Positions 8,229 to 16,497 of a stretch of 64,000 bases of DNA are shown piece by piece (the stretch's first letter is position 1; every line of letters starts with the position of its first letter). Below the pieces are notes generated by a model. That model was not told where the DNA came from. It searched no databases and was given only the letters and a program-made list of their open reading frames with translations. A program made the translations under genes and the position numbers. The DNA lies in NCBI RefSeq assembly GCF_014203355.1, contig NZ_JACHIR010000001.1:744001-808000 (forward strand), given 5' to 3'. This stretch comes from Kutzneria kofuensis. GTDB lineage: Bacteria; Actinomycetota; Actinomycetes; Mycobacteriales; Pseudonocardiaceae.

Positions 8229-8966
8229 GTGCTCACGATCAGCCAGCTCGCGGCGACCGCCGGCGTGACCGTGCGCACCGTCCGCCACTACCACCACGTC
8301 GGCCTGTTGCCCGAGCCCGAACGCGATGCCTCCGGCTACCGCCGCTACAGCGCGCAGGCGGCGGTGGATCTCATCCGGATCAGGACCCTCGCCGACGCCG
8401 GGGTGCCGTTGGCCCGTATCGACGCGCTGCTGCACGCCCAGCCCACCGAATTCGCCGCTGCCATCACCGACATCGACGCCGAACTGCAGCGCAAGATCGA
8501 CCAGCTCGCCGAGTACCGCCTCCGCATCGCCGAACTGGCCAGCGGCGAAAGGCTCGTCCTGCCTCCCGAGGTGGTTGCGATCCTGGACCGGATGCGTGGT
8601 CTCGGGGTCAGCGAGCTACGGGTGAGACTGGAGCGCGACTCGTGGATCCTGATGCAGGCACTGGATCCGCACGTCATGCCGCAGCGGATACGCGACAAGA
8701 ACGCCAGCTTCGACGATCCCGAGACGACGCGCCTGTATCTCGCCTGCGACCAGTCGGTCGACTGGGATCCGCAGGATCCACGCCTGGATCGGCTCATCGA
8801 CGACATGGACGCGTGGGAGATCAAGCACGGACGGGACAGCGGCCAGGCACGGTACCTGAAGCTGGTCGTCTCCCGGATCTCCGAGGCATCGCCGGCGTGG
8901 CAACGCATCCTCGGTGTGCTCGCCCATCGCGCCGAGCAGCGCCGAACCGCCGCGCACACCAAGTGA
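8229..8966 (+). CDS. MerR-family transcriptional regulator with long C-terminal domain
   Basis: A 245-residue protein. The N-terminal MerR winged helix reads LTISQLAATAGVTVRTVRHY, followed by HHVGLLPEPERDASGYRRYS. A coiled-coil dimerisation helix covers about residues 75-110, and a roughly 130-residue C-terminal region is of unknown ligand specificity. GTG at 8229 has an excellent AAGGAGGA site. This longer MerR class usually senses organic ligands rather than metals; no metal-binding Cys cluster is visible. It is co-oriented with the upstream hydrolase and probably acts on the dyad at 7253-7275. Confidence 0.87.
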   Translation: MLTISQLAATAGVTVRTVRHYHHVGLLPEPERDASGYRRYSAQAAVDLIRIRTLADAGVPLARIDALLHAQPTEFAAAITDIDAELQRKIDQLAEYRLRIAELASGERLVLPPEVVAILDRMRGLGVSELRVRLERDSWILMQALDPHVMPQRIRDKNASFDDPETTRLYLACDQSVDWDPQDPRLDRLIDDMDAWEIKHGRDSGQARYLKLVVSRISEASPAWQRILGVLAHRAEQRRTAAHTK

Positions 8967-9034
8967 AGCCAACACCTTCTGCGCATGAGCGCGCGGCGCG
9001 CGCTACCCGGCGATGATGTGGTCACAACCTCTTT

Positions 9035-9388
9035 TCACTGTCGATCCGCCGGCTGCCACAGCGCCAAGGTGGCGCCACCGGGTTCTTCGACGACGACCAC
9101 CGAGCCCGGCGGCAGATCGGTACGGGGCTTGACGATCCGCGCCCCGAGTTCCACCGCGCGCCGGGCAGCAGCGTCCACATCGGTCACCGGGACGTAAGGG
9201 ATCCACTGTGGACGTCGCGGGTCACCGTCGGGCAGCGGGGTGAATCCGCCCCAGACACCACCCTCGTCACCGAACATCGGCCCGGCGGGGGTGTCGGTGA
9301 CCGCCCAACCGAACAGCTCGGTGTAGAAGCGGCGCGAGGCGGACAGGTCAGTGGTCCGGACGTCGTGGAACACGAATTGTTGGGACAT
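9035..9388 (-). CDS. VOC-family (glyoxalase/bleomycin-resistance fold) protein
   Basis: A 117-residue single vicinal-oxygen-chelate protein. Features: FVFHDVRTTDLSASRRFYTE, LFGWAV, the middle strand IPYVPVTDVDAAARRAVELG, and VVVVEEPGGATLALWQP. It resembles the actinobacterial glyoxalase/dioxygenase-like proteins with one paired beta-alpha-beta-beta-beta unit. These act as metal-dependent isomerases, dioxygenases or drug-binding proteins. It diverges from a TetR gene; two copies of a short palindrome lie between them, one overlapping this start codon. Repression by that TetR is likely. Confidence 0.85.
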   Translation of the reverse strand: MSQQFVFHDVRTTDLSASRRFYTELFGWAVTDTPAGPMFGDEGGVWGGFTPLPDGDPRRPQWIPYVPVTDVDAAARRAVELGARIVKPRTDLPPGSVVVVEEPGGATLALWQPADRQ

Positions 9389-9414
9389 GTGTCCTGACTT
9401 TAGGACATGTGTCC
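9383..9414. promoter_or_regulatory. Duplicated TetR operator GGACA-TG-TGTCC
   Basis: The identical 12-mer GGACATGTGTCC occurs at 9383-9394 and 9403-9414, 20 bp apart (about two helical turns). Each copy is a 5-2-5 inverted repeat. The first overlaps the ATG of the VOC gene. The second precedes the divergent tetR promoter, whose TAGATT (-10, 9434-9439) lies 7 nt before the GTG start. Confidence 0.75.
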
Positions 9415-9446
9415 CACGTTGGCAACGAGGCGGTAGATTTGCCGGC

Positions 9447-10025
9447 GTGACAGCGACCAGGCCCGTGATCGAAGCCAACCGGCGCGGCAAGCGCGAGCAG
9501 ATCATCGACGCCGCCAAACAGGTCCTCGCCCGGGACGGGCTCGCGGCCTGCACCGCGCGAGCGGTCGCCGACGCGAGCCCGTTGACCAAGAGCGCCGTGC
9601 ACTACTACTTCGACGACATCCACCAGATCGTGGACATCGCGATGCGGGAACACGTGGCGGCGATGGTGGCCGGGCTGCGGCAAGCCGCCGACGGTGAATC
9701 CGACCCCGTCGAGAAACTGTGGGCGGTCGTGGACGCCTACCTGGCCACGTTCGCCGCACAGCCCAACGCCGCGTTCCTCTGGTTCGAATACTGGATCGAC
9801 ACCGGCCGTCGGCAGTCCGCCGACGCCGTTGCCGCCACTGTGGAGGACATGCGCGCCCTGCTCGGCGAACTCGCCGCGCAACTACCGGTCGACGACCCCG
9901 CCGTCACCGTCAACGCACTGCTGTCCTGGCTGTTGGGAACGGTCGTGCAGCAGCAGATACGGCCACAGTCGCCGGCGAACCTCCGCCGTGAACTGAACTC
10001 CGTCATCCACCACACGATGGGATGA
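9447..10025 (+). CDS. TetR-family transcriptional regulator
   Basis: A 192-residue repressor. The DNA-binding domain is KREQIIDAAKQVLARDG, then ARAVADASPLTKSAVHYYF. The C-terminal domain contains LFLW-like aromatic helices (NAAFLWFEYWIDTGRR). GTG at 9447 was chosen because the upstream extension is antisense to the VOC gene. There is no Shine-Dalgarno site but a TAGATT -10 lies 7 nt upstream, so the mRNA is probably leaderless. It likely represses the divergent VOC gene and itself via the duplicated GGACATGTGTCC sites. Confidence 0.88.
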   Translation: MTATRPVIEANRRGKREQIIDAAKQVLARDGLAACTARAVADASPLTKSAVHYYFDDIHQIVDIAMREHVAAMVAGLRQAADGESDPVEKLWAVVDAYLATFAAQPNAAFLWFEYWIDTGRRQSADAVAATVEDMRALLGELAAQLPVDDPAVTVNALLSWLLGTVVQQQIRPQSPANLRRELNSVIHHTMG

Positions 10026-10105
10026 GGCCACCGGCGGCACGAGGGGTAAGGCGATCCGGTGTGCTTCGTGGCCACCAGCACCGCGGCCGAAGCCGGCTGA
10101 GCAGG

Positions 10106-11068
10106 TCACCCGTGAACCCAGTGGTGGTAGGCATTCAGGTCGACGTTGCTACCGCAGATGACGGTGACGATGCGACGGCCGGCGAAACGGTCGGGGTCCT
10201 CCAGCACGGCAGCGACACCGAGGGCAGCTGAGGGCTCGACGACGAGGCCGGCGTGCTCCAGGAGCAGTCGCATGCCGGCGATGATCGACGACTCCCGGAC
10301 GAGGACGGCATCGTCAGCCACTGCGAGGAGATCGTCCAGGACCGCGGGAATCGGGTACCGGCCGGCGACGCCGTCGGCGATGGTGTCCATCGATTCGGTG
10401 GTGATCACTCGCCGCTCGTGCCAGGAGCGGGTCATCGCCGGCGCACCCATCGGTTGCACGCAGATCACCTCGGCTCCGGGCGCCAGGGTCTTCAGGACGT
10501 AGCCCACGCCGGTTGCCATCGCGCCGCCGCCCAGGGCGATCAGCACAGTGTCGAATGTGGACTTCTTGTCCGCCAGCTCAAGGCCGATCGTCGCCGCGCC
10601 CTCGCAGGTCTCGATGTCCAGACTGTCCTCGAGCAGCCGGATACCGCGCCGCTGCGCGATGGTCGCAGCCCGCTCGCGGGCCATTTCGAAGTCGCCGTCC
10701 ACCAGCTCCAACTCCGCACCCAGCGCGCGGATCCGATCGAGCTTGGCCGCAGGCGCCCGTCGCGATGCCACCACCGTCACGTCGAGGCCCCGGCGGCCGC
10801 CCGACCAACCGAGCGCCTGGCCGAGATTGCCGGCGCTGGCGCACACCACGGCACTCCGGCCCCGCTCGGCGAGCAGGCTCGCCACCAGCTCCGTGCCCCG
10901 GCCCTTGAAGCTGCGGACCGGGTTCGCCGTTTCCAGCTTGATGCTCACCGTGCAGCCGAGTCGGCGTCCCAGCGCGTCGCACCGGTACATCGGCGTGTCC
11001 AGGAACACCGGGTCGATCACGCTGCGGGCCGCGTGGATCCGGTCGAGATCAAGCCGCGTCTGGGGCAC
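10106..11068 (-). CDS. PLP-dependent serine/threonine dehydratase-like enzyme
   Basis: A 320-residue fold-type II PLP enzyme of the threonine dehydratase / serine racemase group. The Schiff-base lysine is K55 in SFKGRG. The substrate loop is ASAGNLGQ, and the PLP phosphate loop is ALGGGAMATG. It ends CGSNVDLNAYHHW. It lacks an ACT regulatory domain, so it is catabolic-type: L-Ser/L-Thr to 2-oxo acid plus ammonia, or a racemase/ammonia-lyase acting on a related amino acid. Start is GTG at 11068; 60 bp separates it from the tetR gene upstream on the same strand. It stands alone otherwise. Confidence 0.85.
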   Translation of the reverse strand: MPQTRLDLDRIHAARSVIDPVFLDTPMYRCDALGRRLGCTVSIKLETANPVRSFKGRGTELVASLLAERGRSAVVCASAGNLGQALGWSGGRRGLDVTVVASRRAPAAKLDRIRALGAELELVDGDFEMARERAATIAQRRGIRLLEDSLDIETCEGAATIGLELADKKSTFDTVLIALGGGAMATGVGYVLKTLAPGAEVICVQPMGAPAMTRSWHERRVITTESMDTIADGVAGRYPIPAVLDDLLAVADDAVLVRESSIIAGMRLLLEHAGLVVEPSAALGVAAVLEDPDRFAGRRIVTVICGSNVDLNAYHHWVHG

Positions 11069-11128
11069 GCCGCGACCCTACTGACGACGGATGTGCCACG
11101 GGGCGGGGTCGGGAGAACCTACTTCCCC

Positions 11129-11824
11129 TCACTCTGAGGAGCGGGTCGCCAGGACCTCGATGCCGGCGATGACGAGGTCGATGGCGGCGAGGAAGCGGCG
11201 TTCGCCGTCGCCGGAGCCGAGGAGGGGGCCGAGGGCGAGGAGGGAGGGGAAGCGGTCGGGCGGCAGGGAGGCCATGTACTCGCCGAGTTGGCGGGTGCGC
11301 TCGGCGATCTCGGCGGGGCTGAACTGGCCGCTGCGAATGGCGTTGGCCTCTACGGCGAAGGCGGTGCAGTAGAGGGTGAGTACGTCGAAGGCGACGGCGA
11401 CCTGGGCGTCGGGGAGGCCGGAGGCGCGGAGGAGGCCGAGCATGGCCTCGGCCTGGGAGAAGGAGGCCTCGCCGGTGGGGACGATGGTGGCGAGGGCGAC
11501 CTGGGCGATGCCGGTGTGGGCGATGAGGGCGCCGACGGTGTGGCGGCAGAGGTCCCGAAGCTGGGAGGCCCAGCGAGCGGGGTCGGGCGGCTCATGGGGC
11601 ACCTGGGAAAGGACCCGTTCCAGCAGCAGCTCCTGAAGCTCGTCCTTGTTGCTGACGTGCGCGTAGAGGGAAGCGGCGCCGGTGCCGAGCTCGGTGGCGA
11701 TCCGACGCATGCTGAGCCCGTCCATGCCCTCCCGGTCGAGGATCTCGAGCGCGGTGTCGACGATCAGCTCGCGGCTGAGCTGCTGGCGCACGGGCTTACG
11801 CCACGGTGGTTCCGGAAGCGGCAC
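11129..11824 (-). CDS. TetR-family repressor with TetR-C-type ligand domain
   Basis: A 231-residue regulator. The HTH is SRELIVDTALEILDREG, then MRRIATELGTGAASLYAHVSNKDEL. The GAASLYAHV stretch and the C-terminal domain resemble the class of the tetracycline repressor itself. It is divergent from an FAD monooxygenase operon. Three operator copies lie in the shared promoter (11844-11894), and TAGAGT lies 6 nt before this GTG start, suggesting leaderless, autoregulated expression. The inducer may be an aromatic or polyketide-like compound, given the hydroxylase it faces; that is inference. Confidence 0.88.
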   Translation of the reverse strand: MPLPEPPWRKPVRQQLSRELIVDTALEILDREGMDGLSMRRIATELGTGAASLYAHVSNKDELQELLLERVLSQVPHEPPDPARWASQLRDLCRHTVGALIAHTGIAQVALATIVPTGEASFSQAEAMLGLLRASGLPDAQVAVAFDVLTLYCTAFAVEANAIRSGQFSPAEIAERTRQLGEYMASLPPDRFPSLLALGPLLGSGDGERRFLAAIDLVIAGIEVLATRSSE

Positions 11825-11837
11825 GCCACCACTCTAG

Positions 11838-11894
11838 TTGACACGAACGGCGTTCGCGACTAGAAACGGCGTTCGTCAGGACGAACGACGTTCG
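11838..11894 (+). promoter_or_regulatory. Consensus promoter with three phased TetR operators
   Basis: TTGACA (11838-11843), a 17-bp spacer and TAGAAA (11861-11866) form a near-ideal promoter for the monooxygenase operon. The spacer begins with the dyad CGAAC-GGC-GTTCG (11844-11856). A partial copy (GAAACGGCGTTCG, 11863-11875) and a second perfect dyad CGAAC-GAC-GTTCG (11882-11894) follow at 19-bp centre-to-centre intervals. A repressor bound at the first site would block RNA polymerase directly. Confidence 0.85.
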
Positions 11895-11915
11895 ACGCTG
11901 CGAGGGGGACCGAGG

Positions 11916-13403
11916 ATGACGGTGTTGGTGGTGGGAGGCGGCCTGTCTGGGCTGTCGACGGCGATGTTCATGGCGCTGCACGGAGCGCCACCACTGCTGG
12001 TGGAGCGGCACCCGACGACATCGCTGCACCCGAAGGCGAGGGGCCAGTTCCCGCACGTCATGGAGGCGCTGCGGGTGGCGGGAGTGGACGAGCAGGTGCG
12101 GTCCGCGTCGACGGACGGGCAGTTCCGGATCACCAGGGCGGTGAGCCTGAACGGACCGGTGCTGCAGGAGATCATGGCGGAGTCGCCGGACTTCAGCGCG
12201 CTGTCGCAGGCACCCTGGGCGGACGTGAGCCAGGAGCGGATGGAGCCGATCCTGGCCGACAGGGCCCGGCAGCTGGGGGCGGACCTGCGCTTCGGCACGG
12301 AGCTGGTGTCGTTCGAGCAGCACGACCGGGGCGTGACGGCCGTGATCAGAAACCTCGAAACCGAGGAAGAAGAGACGGTCGAGGTCGACTACATGGTGGC
12401 GGCGGACGGTCACCGGAGCCCGATCCGGCACGCGCTGGGCATCGAGCTGATCGGTCGGGGCGTGCTCGGCGAGGGGACGGGCACGCTGTTCGAGGCGGAT
12501 CTGGAACAGAAGCAGTTCCTCTGCTACCTGCTCAACCCGGACCTCCCGGGCGGAGCGGGGGTGCTGGTCAGCACGGACGTCCCGGGCCGGTACGCGGTGG
12601 GCGTGTCGAACACGGACGGCCCGAAGGACTGGGTGCGGATCATCCGCACGGCGACGGGCATCCCGGACCTGGAGCCGAAGGTCCTGGACCTGCGCCACGG
12701 CAGCTCCCAGACCAGGCACGGCGTGGCGGAGCGCTTCAGCGACAACCGGATCTTCCTGGTCGGGGACGCGGCCAGGATGATGCCACCGACGGGGGCTTTC
12801 GGCGGCAACACGGCGATCATGGACGGCTTCGGCATCGCCTGGAAGCTGGCGATGGTCACCAGGGGCGAGGCGGGTCCGGGCCTGCTGGCGAGCCACGACC
12901 CGGAGCGCCGGCCGTACTCGAAGATCCTGGCGGACCAGCAGTTCCTGCTGTTCACCCAGCGCAGCCGGCCGGACCTGGCGAACGACCCGACGCTGCCGGA
13001 GCCGGTGTCGCCGGTGAGCGCGCTGTTCTTCGGCTACCGCCAGCTCGGCGGGGCGGTCATCACGGAGCCGGGCGATCCGGGCGACCTGCTGGAGGATCCG
13101 GAGCGGCCGACGGGCCGGCCGGGGGTCCGGGCGCCGTACGTCAGGCTGGCCAACGGGTCGACAACCGACCTGCTCGGCCGGGGATTTGTTCTGCTCACGG
13201 GCAATCCCGCGTACCAGGACACGGCCCTGCCGATCGAGGTGCACGTGATCGACGAGCCGGAGTTCTTCACCAGGTACGGAATCTCGCCCGAAGGGGCGGC
13301 GCTGGTCCGGCCGGACTTCGTGATCGCCTGGCGCAGCGTCGGCGCGGCATCCCCGGCAGAGCTGGAAAGGGCCTGGCGCACGGTGCTTGACTTGCGGGCA
13401 TGA
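11916..13403 (+). CDS. FAD-dependent aromatic monooxygenase (PheA/TfdB/polyketide hydroxylase type)
   Basis: A 495-residue class A flavoprotein hydroxylase. The N-terminal FAD motif is VVGGGLSGLSTAMFMALHG with VERHPTT. The DG motif is VAADGHRSPIRHALG, and the FAD ribityl motif FLVGDAARMMPPTGAFGGN is near residue 283. A thioredoxin-like C-terminal domain completes the family's usual layout. It would insert one oxygen into an aromatic substrate using NAD(P)H and O2; relatives include polyketide oxygenases and rifampicin or tetracycline-modifying enzymes. ATG 11916 has a GAGGGGG site. It heads a TetR-controlled operon and overlaps the next gene by ATGA. Detoxification of, or growth on, an aromatic compound is the likeliest role. 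Confidence 0.87.
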   Translation: MTVLVVGGGLSGLSTAMFMALHGAPPLLVERHPTTSLHPKARGQFPHVMEALRVAGVDEQVRSASTDGQFRITRAVSLNGPVLQEIMAESPDFSALSQAPWADVSQERMEPILADRARQLGADLRFGTELVSFEQHDRGVTAVIRNLETEEEETVEVDYMVAADGHRSPIRHALGIELIGRGVLGEGTGTLFEADLEQKQFLCYLLNPDLPGGAGVLVSTDVPGRYAVGVSNTDGPKDWVRIIRTATGIPDLEPKVLDLRHGSSQTRHGVAERFSDNRIFLVGDAARMMPPTGAFGGNTAIMDGFGIAWKLAMVTRGEAGPGLLASHDPERRPYSKILADQQFLLFTQRSRPDLANDPTLPEPVSPVSALFFGYRQLGGAVITEPGDPGDLLEDPERPTGRPGVRAPYVRLANGSTTDLLGRGFVLLTGNPAYQDTALPIEVHVIDEPEFFTRYGISPEGAALVRPDFVIAWRSVGAASPAELERAWRTVLDLRA

Positions 13404-14587
13404 CCCGACGTGTGCCCCGCTGGCGGGAACTCCGGCCCCTGTTGCAACCCCGCGGCCTGGAGCTGGATCCCGTCAAGCGGGCGCACACGCTGTCCGATCT
13501 CCGCGCGGCGGCCGGGAAAAGGGTGCCCAAGGCGGTCTTCGACTACGTCGAGGGCGGGGCGGACGACGAGATCAGCCTGCGCCGCAACCGTTCCGCCTTC
13601 GACCGGGTCGAGTTCAGCCCGCAGGTGCTGGTGGGCGGCGACATCGACACCGGCACGACGATCCTCGGCGAGCCGGCGGAACTCCCCCTCGTGCTCGCTC
13701 CCACGGGCTACACCCGCATGATGCATCACGCCGGCGAGCCGGCGGTCGCGCAGGCCGCCGCCGAGGCGGGTATCCCGTACGCACTGTCCACAATGGGCAC
13801 AACCGCGCCGGAAGACCTCCATGGCGACAACCTGTGGTTCCAGCTCTACGTCTGGCGGGATCGCGGCTTCACCAAGGACATGGTCGGCCGGGCCAGGGAC
13901 GCCGGATTCAGGGCGTTGGTGCTGACCGTGGACACGCCCGTGCCGGGCAACCGGGTCCGGGACATCCGCAACGGCCTGACGCTGCCGCCCCGGCTGAGCC
14001 TGAGCACCCTGCTGGACGGCGCGACGAAGCCGCGCTGGTGGTGGAACCTGCTCACCACCGAGCCGCTCCGGTTCGCGTCGTTCGACGGCGACGGCTCGCT
14101 GGCTCCGTCGGACATCGGCGCGAAGATGTTCGACCGCGACGTGACGTGGACGGATCTGGCCTGGCTGCGGGAAGTCTGGGACGGCCCGCTGGTGATCAAG
14201 GGCATCCAGAGCGTGCGGGACGCGAAGAAGGCGGCGGAGGTCGCCGCCGATGCGGTGGTGCTGTCCAACCACGGCGGCCGGCAGCTGGACCGCGGCCCGG
14301 CGCCGCTGGAACTGGTCCAGCCGGTCGCGGACGAGGTCGGCGACCGGCTGGAGGTGTTCGTGGACGGCGGCATCCGCACCGGCGGCGACATCGCGGCGGC
14401 GGTCGGCCTCGGTGCGAAAGCCTGCCTGATCGGGCGGCCCTACCTGTACGGCCTGATGACGGGCGGCGAAAGGGGCGTGACCAAGGTGATCTCCATCCTC
14501 CGCGAGGAACTGGAGCGCACGATGCGGCTGGTGGGGGCGAACGCGATCACCGATCTGGACCGGTCGCGGGTCAGGCTCCGGGCTTAG
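13400..14587 (+). CDS. lldD: FMN-dependent L-lactate dehydrogenase / alpha-hydroxy-acid oxidase (LldD2-like)
   Basis: A 395-residue enzyme of the FMN alpha-hydroxy-acid family. It has the TIM-barrel sequence FDYVEGGADDEISLRRNR, LAPTGYTRMMHHAGE, DTPVPGNRVRDIRNG, the FMN/substrate segment VIKGIQSV, and catalytic SNHGGRQLDRGP followed by DGGIRTGGDIAAAVGLGA. It closely resembles the actinobacterial LldD2 (VPRxRDLxPLLQ N-terminus), which oxidises L-lactate to pyruvate and passes electrons to the respiratory chain. It starts in an ATGA overlap with the monooxygenase and is followed 10 bp later by an FAD-linked oxidase. All three may therefore be co-induced. Confidence 0.88.
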   Translation: MTRRVPRWRELRPLLQPRGLELDPVKRAHTLSDLRAAAGKRVPKAVFDYVEGGADDEISLRRNRSAFDRVEFSPQVLVGGDIDTGTTILGEPAELPLVLAPTGYTRMMHHAGEPAVAQAAAEAGIPYALSTMGTTAPEDLHGDNLWFQLYVWRDRGFTKDMVGRARDAGFRALVLTVDTPVPGNRVRDIRNGLTLPPRLSLSTLLDGATKPRWWWNLLTTEPLRFASFDGDGSLAPSDIGAKMFDRDVTWTDLAWLREVWDGPLVIKGIQSVRDAKKAAEVAADAVVLSNHGGRQLDRGPAPLELVQPVADEVGDRLEVFVDGGIRTGGDIAAAVGLGAKACLIGRPYLYGLMTGGERGVTKVISILREELERTMRLVGANAITDLDRSRVRLRA

Positions 14588-14597
14588 CCTGGACGGC

Positions 14598-15959
14598 GTG
14601 CTGATCGACGACCTCCACGCCGTCCTCCCGCCGGACCGTGTCGTGACCGATCCGGACGTGCTCCGCGGCTACGCCCACGACGAGGCGGAATGGGCCCCGC
14701 ACGGGTTGCCGGCGGCGATGGTGCGGCCGCGCGGCGCGGAGGACGTCCAGGCGACGGTGAGAACGTGCATCCGGCGCGGCGTCCCGCTGGTCACGAGGGG
14801 CGCGGGCACCGGGCTGTCGGGCGGGGCGAACGCGGTCGAGGGCTGTGTGCTGCTGGCGATGGACCAGCTGAACCGGATCCGGGAAATCGACCCGGTGGAG
14901 CGGCTGGCGGTGGTGGAACCGGGCGTGGTCAACGACGATCTGCGGGCGGCCTGCGCCGAGCAGAACCTGTGGTACCCACCGGATCCGGCCAGTTCGCCGT
15001 GGTCGACGATCGGCGGCAACGTGGCGACGAACGCCGGCGGCGTGTGCTGCGTGAAGTACGGCGTGACCCGCGACTACGTGCTGGGCATGCAGGTCGTGAC
15101 CGGCACGGGCGAGATCGTCCGGCTGGGCAGGCGAACCGCGAAGGGGGTCGCGGGCTACGACCTGGCGGGCCTGATGGTCGGGAGTGAGGGCACGCTCGGC
15201 GTGATCACGGAGATCACCGTGCGGCTGCGCGCGAAGCGGGCGGCCGAGCGGACCGTGGCCGGCTACTTCGACTCGATCGTGGCGGCCGGCGAGGCCGCGG
15301 CGGCGGTTGTCGCGTCGGGGGTCGTGCCGTCGGCGCTGGAGCTGGTCGACCGGCACTGCCTCAAGGCCGTCGACGCGTGGAAGAACATGGGGCTGTCGGC
15401 GGAGGCGAACGTGGTGCTGCTCGGCCGCACGGACACGCCCGGCGACACGGAGGCGGCGACCGTGCTGGGCTGCTTCGAGCAGGCCGGCGCGACCTGGGCG
15501 GCGATGTCCACCGACCAGGAGGAGGCGGACGCCCTGTTCGCGGCCCGCCGGCTGGCCTACCCGGCGCTGGAGCGGCTCGGCCCGGTGCTCACCGAGGACG
15601 TGTGCGTGCCGACCAACAAGATCGCCGAGATGCTGGGCCGGATCGAGGCGGCCGCGCAGAAGCACGACACGGTGATCGCGAACGTGGCGCATGTCGGCGA
15701 CGGCAACCTGCACCCGCTGCTGATCACGCCGCTCGACGACGACAACGCCCGAAAGCGCGCCCAGGCGGCGTTCGAGGACATCGTCAACGACGCCCTCGCG
15801 CTCGGCGGCACCGTGACCGGCGAGCACGGCGTCGGCCTGCTCAAGCGGCCGGGCCTGGTGAAGGAGCTGAGCCCGGCGGTGCTGGAGATGCACCGGGCGG
15901 TGAAGACGGCCCTCGACCCGCACGGAATTCTCAACCCGGGCAAGGTGTTCGCGTCGTGA
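14598..15959 (+). CDS. FAD-linked oxidase, glycolate oxidase GlcD / D-lactate dehydrogenase type
   Basis: A 453-residue flavoprotein. The N-terminal PCMH FAD-binding domain has the signature RGAGTGLSGGANAVEG and later TIGGNVATNAGG. The C-terminal FAD-oxidase domain has the ANVAHVGDGNLHPLL metal/substrate motif and ends GTVTGEHGVGLLKRPGL. It oxidises a 2-hydroxy acid (glycolate or D-lactate). Paired with the L-lactate enzyme upstream, it would let both lactate stereoisomers enter central metabolism. GTG 14598 lacks a strong ribosome-binding site, but TAGCCT (14585-14590) lies 7 nt before it. It may have its own leaderless promoter overlapping the lldD stop. Confidence 0.88.
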   Translation: MLIDDLHAVLPPDRVVTDPDVLRGYAHDEAEWAPHGLPAAMVRPRGAEDVQATVRTCIRRGVPLVTRGAGTGLSGGANAVEGCVLLAMDQLNRIREIDPVERLAVVEPGVVNDDLRAACAEQNLWYPPDPASSPWSTIGGNVATNAGGVCCVKYGVTRDYVLGMQVVTGTGEIVRLGRRTAKGVAGYDLAGLMVGSEGTLGVITEITVRLRAKRAAERTVAGYFDSIVAAGEAAAAVVASGVVPSALELVDRHCLKAVDAWKNMGLSAEANVVLLGRTDTPGDTEAATVLGCFEQAGATWAAMSTDQEEADALFAARRLAYPALERLGPVLTEDVCVPTNKIAEMLGRIEAAAQKHDTVIANVAHVGDGNLHPLLITPLDDDNARKRAQAAFEDIVNDALALGGTVTGEHGVGLLKRPGLVKELSPAVLEMHRAVKTALDPHGILNPGKVFAS

Positions 15960-15977
15960 CCGTGATCAGCGCACCGA

Positions 15978-16009
15978 GACCGGACGACCCCGGCCGGGGC
16001 CGTCCGGTC
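15978..16009. terminator. Bidirectional terminator between convergent genes
   Basis: GACCGGACGACCCC and GGGGCCGTCCGGTC form a 14-bp stem with one mismatch around a 4-nt loop. It sits between the ends of the glcD-like gene (+) and the Ser/Thr-rich protein gene (-). A small palindrome GCTGATCAGC (16015-16024) follows and includes the minus-strand stop. Confidence 0.75.
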
Positions 16010-16019
16010 CGTCGGCTGA

Positions 16020-16415
16020 TCAGCCCTTGACGGTCGTCGTCGGGTAGGCCGGCGACGACACCGGCCCGGACACCGTCGTCCGCGTCGTCTGCGGCGCGGA
16101 GACAGTGGTCTGCGGCACGGACACGGTGGTGGTCGCCGGGGCGGACCGCGTGGTCTCCGTGACCTGCGGGGCGGACACCGTGGTCTGCGGGGCCGACACC
16201 GACGTCGTCACCGGCGACGACGCCGTCGGGGAGACGGTGCTGGACGGGGCCGGCGACGTGGTCACGGTCGTCGACACCGGCGAGGTGGTCGTGGTCGGCG
16301 CGCCGCCGGAGGCCGAGGTCGCCGCCATGGCGACCGTGCCGGCCCCCAGCACGCCGACGGTGACCGCCGCCGCCACGATGGCCTTCCGGGACCGCAGCAC
16401 AGCGGGGATACGCAT
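16020..16415 (-). CDS. Secreted Ser/Thr/Pro-rich low-complexity protein
   Basis: A 131-residue protein. The signal-peptide-like N-terminus is MRIPAVLRSRKAIVAAAVTV, ending near AMAATSA. The rest is almost entirely Thr, Ser, Val, Pro and Ala, with the imperfect repeat TTVSAPQ recurring at about residues 76-110. No catalytic domain is visible. Composition matches stalk or wall-spanning regions of actinobacterial surface proteins that may be O-glycosylated. A GAGAGGA site precedes the ATG. It lies downstream of an ECF sigma factor and a membrane protein whose extracellular part has the same composition, so the three may form one functional unit. Confidence 0.65.
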   Translation of the reverse strand: MRIPAVLRSRKAIVAAAVTVGVLGAGTVAMAATSASGGAPTTTTSPVSTTVTTSPAPSSTVSPTASSPVTTSVSAPQTTVSAPQVTETTRSAPATTTVSVPQTTVSAPQTTRTTVSGPVSSPAYPTTTVKG

Positions 16416-16497
16416 GGGGTGTCCTCTCGATCAACGGATCTGACACCACTTCCATGCGGCCCGCGCCGGATCTGTTGCAGCGGCCGGCAGAAAAGTC

